NCBI GenBank assembly: GCA_015234495.1
Contig: JADGMZ010000361.1
Coordinates: 1 to 11,016 of the forward strand
DNA length: 11,016 nt
Direction: 5' to 3'
DNA from: Brevundimonas sp.
GTDB taxonomy: Bacteria > Pseudomonadota > Alphaproteobacteria > Caulobacterales > Caulobacteraceae
Below are positions 7,517 to 11,016 of the stretch, one piece after another. The position numbers were made by a program, and so were the translations under genes. The notes under the pieces were generated by a model. That model did no database searches, was not told where the DNA came from, and worked only from the letters and a program-made list of their open reading frames with translations. Numbering within the stretch: the first letter of the stretch is position 1; each line of letters starts with the position of its first letter.

Positions 7517-7659
7517 CAGTCGCCCGGCTGTTCAGGCGCCGGCGAGGGCGGGTAGGGCGGATAGACCGGCGGAATGCTCGGGTCCTTGGGCGGCAGCTGC
7601 GGCGGCGGCGGCGGCGGTGGCGGCGGGGTCGGCGGGCGCGGAATCTGGTCGAGGGTCAT
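7516..7659 (-). CDS. Tiny polyproline protein coupled to the membrane gene (47 aa)
   Basis: About half of the residues are proline. The protein starts MTLDQIPRPPTPP, continues with an uninterrupted run of nine prolines (residues 12-20), then QLPPKDPSIPPVYPPYPP and ends EQPGD. It must be disordered or polyproline-II helical. No signal peptide or membrane segment is visible. The start at 7659 is preferred because a minus-strand GGAGA (7670-7666) sits six bases upstream; the frame is open further up to 7770, but those added residues do not look like protein. The proline run corresponds to a GGC tract on the plus strand (7601-7627), a likely length-variable repeat. A run of nine prolines is a strong ribosome-stalling sequence that normally needs EF-P. 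Because the stop overlaps the start of the next gene by 1 nt, stalling here could affect translation of the membrane protein; that is inference. Confidence 0.6.
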   Translation of the reverse strand: MTLDQIPRPPTPPPPPPPPPQLPPKDPSIPPVYPPYPPSPAPEQPGD

Positions 7660-7672
7660 GGCGCGTCTCCGG

Positions 7673-7710
7673 CCGGGCGTGGTCGAGGCGAGACTCGCGG
7701 GCCCGCCCGG
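7673..7710. repeat. Nested inverted repeats in the divergent intergenic region
   Basis: The 149-bp gap between the polyproline gene (minus) and the methyltransferase gene (plus) contains an outer 7-bp inverted repeat, CCGGGCG (7673-7679) and CGCCCGG (7704-7710). Between its arms lies an 11-bp palindrome, GCGAGACTCGC (7688-7698). The heptamer GGTCGAG also occurs three times in direct orientation (7647-7653, 7681-7687, 7709-7715). This could be an operator for a regulator of the divergent genes or a cruciform-prone element, but short GC-rich inverted repeats arise easily by chance in such DNA. The palindrome centre includes a GACTC, which is a GANTC site, the CcrM target in Caulobacterales. Confidence 0.35.
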
Positions 7711-7797
7711 TCGAGCCCAGATTACCACGTCTTGCGAGATCGGGCTTGCCCCTGTCGCGGCCTGGCCCATTCTGGGGCCTGAGTCCCGGTCGCGCCG

Positions 7798-7804
7798 AGG
7801 GAGG
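7798..7804 (+). promoter_or_regulatory. Ribosome binding site deciding the TTG start of the methyltransferase
   Basis: AGGGAGG lies four bases before TTG at 7809. It is the only strong Shine-Dalgarno near the conserved N-terminus of the methyltransferase. No ATG or GTG occurs in frame between it and the catalytic motif I, and the next ATG (7845) would cut motif I in half. This supports TTG as the start codon. Confidence 0.7.
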
Positions 7805-7808
7805 CCGC

Positions 7809-8948
7809 TTGCCCAGCTTCTATGAATTCTTCGCCGGCGGCGGCATGGCGCGCGCGGGGCTGGGCGCGGGCTGGACCTGCCTGTTCGCCAACGATTTCGA
7901 CGCCCGCAAGGGCCTGGCCTACCAGGCCAACTGGGGTACGGGCGGCGAGCTGACGGTCGGGGATGTGCGGGCGCTGGACCCGGCCGTCCTGCCCGGCGAG
8001 CCGGACCTGGTCTGGGGCAGCTTTCCCTGTCAGGACCTGTCGCTGGCCGGCGCGGGGGCCGGTCTGAAGGGCGAGCGCTCCGGAACCTTCCACGCCTTCT
8101 GGGACGTCATCCGCGGCCTCGTGGACCAGGGGCGGGCGCCGCCGCTGGTGGCCGTCGAGAATGTCTGCGGGACGCTGACCTCACGCGGCGGAGAAGACTT
8201 CGCGACCATCTGCCGGACCTTCGCCGAGGCCGGCTACCGGTTCGGGCCGCTGGTGGTGAACGCCGAGCTGTTCGTGCCCCAGAGCCGGCCGAGGCTGTTC
8301 GTGGTCGGGGCGCGTGACGGCGTCGGGATCGCGCCCGGCCTGCTGTCGCCCGGTCCGCTGGAGCCGTTCCACAGCCGCGCCGTCCGGCGGGCGGCGGCGG
8401 CCCTTCCGGAGTCCCTGCGCAAGCGGCTGCTGTGGTGGAACCTGCCGACCCCGCCGCGTCGGGCCACGACCTTCGCCGACCTGGTCGAGGACTCGCCCGA
8501 GGGCGTCGCCTGGCACAACCAGGCGGAGACGAAGAGGCTGCTGGACCAGATGGCGCCGGTCCATGCGGCCAAGGTGGAGGCCGCCCGGCGCGCCGGACGG
8601 CGCATGGTCGGCGGCGTCTACCGCCGCACCCGGGTCGAGGGCGGCGCCAAGGTGCAACGGGCCGAGGTGCGGTTCGACGACGTGGCCGGCTGCCTGCGCA
8701 CGCCGGCCGGGGGCTCGAGCCGCCAGATCCTGCTGGTGGTCGACGGGCCGCGGGTGCGCTCGCGGCTGATCTCGGCGCGCGAGACGGCGCGGCTGATGGG
8801 ATTGCCGGACACCTTCATCCTGCCGCGCAACTATGGCGACGCCTACCATCTGACCGGCGACGGGGTGGCGGCGCCGGTGGTGCGGCACCTGGCCCGGCAC
8901 CTGTTCGAACCGATCGTGGCCGGGGCGGCGGCGCGCCGGGCGGCCTGA
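7809..8948 (+). CDS. Orphan DNA (cytosine-5) methyltransferase
   Basis: Transfers a methyl group from S-adenosylmethionine to C5 of cytosine in a specific DNA site; the target sequence cannot be read from the protein. It has 379 aa from a TTG start. The C5-methylase motifs occur in order: motif I (FYEFFAGGGMARAGLG, residues 4-19) for AdoMet binding, motif IV (GSFPCQDLSLAG) with the catalytic Cys74, motif VI (VAVENV) with Glu117, and motif VIII (PQSRPRLFVVGAR) with Gln158, Arg160 and Arg162. A variable target-recognition region of about 130 residues follows, then RTPAGGSSRQ (from residue 297) in the motif IX position and a late GDGVAAPVVRHLARHL resembling motif X, where GDGV replaces the more common GN-V. 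All catalytic residues are present. No endonuclease, Vsr or helicase gene lies beside it, so it appears to be a solitary methylase, possibly regulatory or left by phage. It ends 2 nt from the convergent broken gene. Confidence 0.92.
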   Translation: MPSFYEFFAGGGMARAGLGAGWTCLFANDFDARKGLAYQANWGTGGELTVGDVRALDPAVLPGEPDLVWGSFPCQDLSLAGAGAGLKGERSGTFHAFWDVIRGLVDQGRAPPLVAVENVCGTLTSRGGEDFATICRTFAEAGYRFGPLVVNAELFVPQSRPRLFVVGARDGVGIAPGLLSPGPLEPFHSRAVRRAAAALPESLRKRLLWWNLPTPPRRATTFADLVEDSPEGVAWHNQAETKRLLDQMAPVHAAKVEAARRAGRRMVGGVYRRTRVEGGAKVQRAEVRFDDVAGCLRTPAGGSSRQILLVVDGPRVRSRLISARETARLMGLPDTFILPRNYGDAYHLTGDGVAAPVVRHLARHLFEPIVAGAAARRAA

Positions 8949-8954
8949 CGTCAG
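8945..8954. repeat. 10-bp palindrome containing both convergent stop codons
   Basis: CTGACGTCAG is a perfect palindrome whose core TGACGTCA supplies the TGA stop of the methyltransferase on the plus strand (8946-8948) and the TGA stop of the opposing gene on the minus strand (8953-8951). There is no T-run on either side, so it is not a normal intrinsic terminator. It is noted as a compact gene-end arrangement rather than as a proven functional site. Confidence 0.4.
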
Positions 8955-9297
8955 CCGGGCCGCGTCCCCGGCGAGCGGGCGGTGAGGCGGCATTCCAGCT
9001 CATGCTCCACGGCGCCCTGCTGGTCACGGACGATGACCGCCAGCCGCCCGGTCTGGATCAGGCGCCGGGCATGGATGGCGACGTCGCGGGAGGCGAAGAC
9101 CCGGTATCGCCCTCCGGATCGACGGGCGCGCCGCCGGACTCGACGTGGTGTTCGATCCGGCCGCTCTCGACCTCGGTGCGGGAGAAGACCTCCTCCTGAC
9201 CGGATTCCAGCAGCTCCTCTTCCGGTCCGCCGAGGCCGCCGACGACAAGGCCCGACGATCGGGAGGGCGGGGCGGCAGGATCGGACGGTCTGGCCAT
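8951..9297 (-). pseudogene. Frameshifted gene for a ~115-aa protein of unknown function
   Basis: Two adjacent frames on the minus strand each carry unmistakable coding character. From ATG at 9297 the first frame gives about 60-64 residues: MARPSDPAAPPSRSSG, GLGGPEEELLESGQEEVFSR, ESGRIEHHVE and GAPVDPEG. Its third codon positions are nearly all G or C. Near 9104-9120 this frame loses sense and would stop at 9058 (79 aa in total). The -1 frame then gives 51 residues (YRVFASRDVAIHARRLIQTG, RLAVIVRDQQGAVEHELECR and a short tail) ending at TGA 8951, again with strongly GC third positions. The 347-nt span needs one extra base to be read through as 348 nt (115 aa), so a single-base deletion fits. 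No slippery heptamer is seen. I do not recognise the family: an acidic N-terminal half and a compact basic/hydrophobic C-terminal half. An EcfG-type promoter lies just upstream and no Shine-Dalgarno is seen, so the message may be leaderless. Confidence 0.72.
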
Positions 9298-9305
9298 GCG
9301 CCGCC

Positions 9306-9330
9306 AACGTGACAGGCGCCTGCGGGTTCC
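9306..9330 (-). promoter_or_regulatory. EcfG-type (general stress response) promoter for the minus-strand small gene
   Basis: On the minus strand GGAAC (9330-9326) is followed after exactly 16 bases by CGTT (9309-9306), an exact match to the GGAAC-N16/17-CGTT consensus of EcfG sigma factors in alphaproteobacteria. Transcription would begin around 9300, only a few bases before the ATG at 9297, so the mRNA would be nearly leaderless; this agrees with the missing Shine-Dalgarno. The spacer contains a perfect 10-bp palindrome CAGGCGCCTG (9313-9322). Confidence 0.6.
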
Positions 9331-9344
9331 GCCTTGCGAGGCGG
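9329..9344. repeat. 6-bp stem inverted repeat beside a direct repeat in the divergent promoter region
   Basis: CCGCCT (9329-9334) and AGGCGG (9339-9344) form a perfect 6-bp stem with the 4-base loop TGCG. The octamer GCGGGTTC occurs twice in direct orientation, at 9322-9329 and 9341-9348, a 19-bp period. The first copy overlaps the -35 element of the minus-strand promoter. This may be a regulator site between the two divergent promoters; no known operator consensus is recognised. Confidence 0.3.
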
Positions 9345-9369
9345 GTTCGGACGTCGGGCTCCGGACACT

Positions 9370-9394
9370 GGACCCAAAGCGGCGGATGGACGTT
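9370..9394 (+). promoter_or_regulatory. EcfG-like promoter for the DUF3606-like gene
   Basis: GGACC (9370-9374), then 16 bases, then CGTT (9391-9394). This differs from the EcfG consensus GGAAC-N16/17-CGTT by one base in the -35 element. Predicted transcription start is near 9400, giving a leader of about 25 nt that contains the AGGAG ribosome binding site at 9413-9417. The placement relative to gene and Shine-Dalgarno is ideal, and it pairs back to back with the exact-match promoter on the other strand. Confidence 0.5.
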
Positions 9395-9425
9395 TTCCCG
9401 TCACAGTTCGTGAGGAGAGCGGAAG

Positions 9426-9623
9426 ATGGAGACTGTACCCGAAACCGGGACGACCGAGGCGGCGGGCTGGAGCCCCGGGCTCGCCGCCGCGCCGCCGCCG
9501 GGAGATGACATGCAGAAGCTGGCCGAGACCTTCGCCGCCACGCCGGAGGCCGTGCGAATGGCGGTCGAGCGGGTCGGGACCGACTTCCGCGCCCTGCAGC
9601 GCGAACTGGGCGGTCGTCGCTGA
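9426..9623 (+). CDS. DUF3606-like small protein (65 aa)
   Basis: A small cytoplasmic protein. Residues 1-27 are Pro/Ala/Thr-rich and probably disordered. The C-terminal half, MQKLAETFAATPEAVRMAVE followed by RVGTDFRALQREL (about 29-61), fits the helix-turn-helix-like pattern 'LA..FG.TPE.LR.AV..VG.....VR..L' of DUF3606, a family of ~60-aa proteins of unknown function common in alphaproteobacteria. The assignment is by pattern memory only. The start is supported by AGGAGAG at 9413-9419, six bases before the ATG. It is preceded by an EcfG-like promoter and followed, with TGATG overlap (1 nt), by a second small hydrophilic protein. A stress-induced role would fit the promoter, but the biochemical function is unknown. 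Confidence 0.75.
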   Translation: METVPETGTTEAAGWSPGLAAAPPPGDDMQKLAETFAATPEAVRMAVERVGTDFRALQRELGGRR

Positions 9624-9811
9624 TGGGCGTGCGCAATCCCACGGACAAGGGCCGCCCGGTGCACGCCAACGAGGGGCTGGGCCAGCAACGGGTCGGCGAG
9701 GCCGGCGCGGCGCCCGATCAGAAGAACCCGCGGCCGCCCTCGGCCGGCGGGCCGGGAACCGGTTCCGGCGATGACGCCGAGACCAATGCGGAGAGCGAGC
9801 GCGGCGGCTGA
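9623..9811 (+). CDS. Small hydrophilic, probably disordered protein (62 aa)
   Basis: Unrecognised. The product is rich in Gly, Pro, Asp, Glu, Asn and Gln with almost no hydrophobic residues; it begins MGVRNPTDKGRPVHANEGLG and ends DDAETNAESERGG. Such composition suggests an intrinsically disordered protein, reminiscent of small stress- or desiccation-related hydrophilins, though no defined motif supports that name. The ATG overlaps the stop of the DUF3606-like gene by 1 nt (TGATG), and only a weak GGGCGG lies upstream, so it is probably translated by coupling and shares the EcfG-like promoter. After its stop, a 5-bp hairpin (CGGCT/AGCCG, 9805-9817) lacks a T-run and is a poor terminator. Confidence 0.6.
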   Translation: MGVRNPTDKGRPVHANEGLGQQRVGEAGAAPDQKNPRPPSAGGPGTGSGDDAETNAESERGG

Positions 9812-9834
9812 GAGCCGTCACGGCCACGGAAAAC

Positions 9835-9860
9835 GGAACCCGTCGCCGTCCCCGCCGGTT
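9835..9860 (+). promoter_or_regulatory. Weak EcfG-like promoter candidate upstream of the PQQ dehydrogenase
   Basis: GGAAC (9835-9839) is followed after 17 bases by GGTT (9857-9860), or after 16 by CGGT. The -35 element is exact but the -10 element differs from CGTT by one base. A start near 9867 would give a leader of about 30 nt, with GAGGG at 9884-9888, seven bases before the ATG. It is weaker than the sites at 9306-9330 and 9370-9394. Confidence 0.3.
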
Positions 9861-9875
9861 CACCCCTGTGGTGAA
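9859..9875. repeat. 6-bp inverted repeat just upstream of the PQQ dehydrogenase start
   Basis: TTCACC (9859-9864) and GGTGAA (9870-9875) are perfect inverted repeats separated by 5 bases, ending 20 bases before the ATG. It overlaps the end of the promoter candidate and would fall at or just after the transcription start. It could be an operator or an mRNA 5' hairpin. No regulator is identified. Confidence 0.35.
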
Positions 9876-9895
9876 GCTGGCGCGAGGGTGAAGAT

Positions 9896-11016
9896 ATGGC
9901 GCGGATCGAGAGGGGCGCGGGTCCCGGCGGCGTGGCGGTGCGGGTTCTTGCGCTCCTGCTGATCCTGATCGGGGCGGTGCTGACCGCCGGCGGCGGCTGG
10001 CTGCTGTCGCTGGGCGGCTCCGTCTACTATCTGCTGGCCGGTCTCGGCCTGATCGCCTCGGGCGCCCTGCTCTGGCGGCTGAACATCCTCGGGGCCTGGA
10101 TCTACGCCGCCGTGTTCGTGCTCACGGTGCTGTGGGCGCTGTGGGAGGTCGGGCTGAACGGCTGGGCCCTGGTGCCCCGGGTGATCGCCCCGGCGGTGCT
10201 GCTGGTGCTGGTCATCGCCAGCCTGCCCGTCCGCGACCGGCGGCGCGGTGGACGACTGGCCCTGGGCGGGGCGGCGGTGTTCGTGGTCGGGGCCCTGGTC
10301 GCCGGGGTGGTGGTGGCCCAGGCCAACCGGCCGATGCAGCCGGCCGGCGGCGAGGCGGCCGCGCTGGCGGCGATGGCCGAGCCCTCCCTGCACCAGGTCG
10401 GCGCCGACTGGCCGGCCTATGGCGGGACCTACAGCGCCCAGCGTTTCTCGCCCCTGACCCAGATCAACCGCGACAACGTCGGCCGGCTGGAACGGGTCTG
10501 GACCTTCCGCACCGGCGACACTCCCGGAGAGAAATGGGGCGCCGAGACCACGCCGCTCAAGGTCGGCGACACCGTCTATCTGTGCACCGCCCGCAACATC
10601 CTGATCGCCTTGGACGCCCGCACCGGCGCCGAGCGCTGGCGCTACGACCCGCAGGTTTCCGACGAATGGATCCCCTACACCGCCGCCTGCCGCGGGGTGG
10701 CCTATTTCGACAGCGCGGCGGCCGCTGCGACGCCGGCTCCGCTTTCTGCGTCGACTGCGCCTCCGGCGGCCGCGGCGGCGACGCCCGCGCGTCCCGTGCA
10801 GCCGGCCGCGCCGGCGCGACCGGGCGTGACGGCCGCCGCCCCGGCGGCCTCGCCCGCCGCGGCCTGCGTCACGCGGATCATCGAGGGCACGCTCGACGGC
10901 CGCCTGATCGCGGTCGACGCCCGCACCGGCCGCCCCTGCGCCGATTTCGGCGTCAATGGCGCGGTCGATATCAAGATCGGCATGGGCGAGATCATCCCGG
11001 GCATGGTGTCGATCAC
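9896..11016 (+). CDS. Membrane-bound PQQ-dependent dehydrogenase (glucose/quinate/shikimate family), 3'-truncated by window edge
   Basis: Quinoprotein that oxidises a sugar or cyclic polyol in the periplasm with PQQ and passes electrons to ubiquinone; substrate (glucose, quinate, shikimate or other) cannot be told from this part. The first 373 residues are present; full-length members have about 800. Five transmembrane helices occupy about 14-35, 42-60, 64-86, 91-110 and 121-142, as in E. coli Gcd. The periplasmic beta-propeller domain begins near 170 with DWPAYGGTYSAQRFSPLTQI, then NILIALDARTGAERW (234-248), CRGVAYF (265-271), IIEGTLDGRLIAVDARTG (328-345) and IIPGMVSI at the window end. Between residues 271 and 324 lies a ~52-residue insertion made largely of Ala and Pro, where E. 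coli Gcd has only a short loop. GAGGG at 9884-9888, seven bases before the ATG, supports the start. PQQ synthesis genes are not seen here. Confidence 0.93.
   Translation, partial: MARIERGAGPGGVAVRVLALLLILIGAVLTAGGGWLLSLGGSVYYLLAGLGLIASGALLWRLNILGAWIYAAVFVLTVLWALWEVGLNGWALVPRVIAPAVLLVLVIASLPVRDRRRGGRLALGGAAVFVVGALVAGVVVAQANRPMQPAGGEAAALAAMAEPSLHQVGADWPAYGGTYSAQRFSPLTQINRDNVGRLERVWTFRTGDTPGEKWGAETTPLKVGDTVYLCTARNILIALDARTGAERWRYDPQVSDEWIPYTAACRGVAYFDSAAAAATPAPLSASTAPPAAAAATPARPVQPAAPARPGVTAAAPAASPAAACVTRIIEGTLDGRLIAVDARTGRPCADFGVNGAVDIKIGMGEIIPGMVSI

Noticed and set aside
7660..7770. N-terminal extension of the polyproline protein to 84 aa
   Set aside because: The Shine-Dalgarno at 7670-7666 points to the inner ATG, and the extension would occupy the divergent promoter region.
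7746..7774. TTGCCC-N17-ATTCTG as a sigma-70 promoter for the methyltransferase
   Set aside because: Both boxes match poorly; similar matches are expected by chance.
7692..7785. Two GANTC (CcrM) sites in the divergent region as a methylation switch
   Set aside because: More than ten other GANTC sites occur inside genes of this window, so two here are not remarkable.
7476..7808. Upstream extension of the methyltransferase frame
   Set aside because: It would overlap two minus-strand genes and is low-complexity Arg/Ala/Gly; the family N-terminus begins at the TTG.
9104..9140. Programmed -1 frameshift site in the broken gene
   Set aside because: No X-XXY-YYZ heptamer or strong downstream structure was found in the right frame; a one-base deletion or sequencing error is simpler.
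9805..9817. CGGCT-GAG-AGCCG hairpin as a terminator after the 62-aa gene
   Set aside because: There is no T-run after it and the stem overlaps the stop codon; too weak to call.
10702..11016. Minus-strand open frame opposite the PQQ dehydrogenase
   Set aside because: Shadow of the Ala/Pro-rich insertion; the plus-strand protein is clearly the family member.

Overview
The window is very GC-rich and its third codon positions are almost all G or C. It encodes a membrane-bound respiratory nitrate reductase, a membrane PQQ dehydrogenase, and at least one site matching the alphaproteobacterial EcfG stress-promoter consensus. Together these suggest an alphaproteobacterium, plausibly Caulobacterales (Brevundimonas-like). 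The genus is inference; no rRNA or other phylogenetic marker is present. The gene sequence is ordinary chromosomal coding DNA. I see no tRNA, rRNA, CRISPR array, insertion sequence or integrase.

Positions 1-6640 hold a tightly packed plus-strand nar operon: the 3' part of narG, then narH, narJ, narI, a parvulin-type peptidyl-prolyl isomerase, a ~101-aa unknown protein and a 75-aa single-pass membrane protein. Junctions are stop/start overlaps of 1, 4 or 7 nt or a 1-nt gap, so all seven are probably one transcript. NarG (molybdenum catalytic subunit) and NarH (Fe-S subunit) form the cytoplasmic part of nitrate reductase A, NarI (diheme cytochrome b) anchors it and oxidises quinol, and NarJ is the assembly chaperone. 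The isomerase and the two small proteins look like accessory cargo of the same operon. The operon promoter lies upstream of the window.

Positions 6693-8948 are a patch of accessory genes. They comprise a 135-aa plus-strand unknown, a minus-strand pair (a 47-aa polyproline peptide coupled to a 139-aa multi-pass membrane protein) and an orphan DNA cytosine-5 methyltransferase that probably starts at TTG. No restriction endonuclease is visible.

Positions 8951-9811 hold small genes around a divergent promoter region. The minus-strand gene (8951-9297) is clearly coding in two different frames, so it is broken by a one-base frameshift or a sequencing error. The plus-strand pair is a DUF3606-like 65-aa protein coupled to a 62-aa hydrophilic protein. 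Both sides carry GGAAC-N16-CGTT-like promoters (one exact, one with a single mismatch), which suggests general stress response control.

From 9896 to the window end is the start of a membrane-bound PQQ-dependent glucose/quinate-type dehydrogenase. It has five N-terminal transmembrane helices and an unusual ~52-residue Ala/Pro-rich insertion in its periplasmic domain. Both respiratory systems exchange electrons with the quinone pool, NarGHI as a quinol oxidase and the PQQ enzyme as a quinone reducer. Nothing shows that they are co-regulated.
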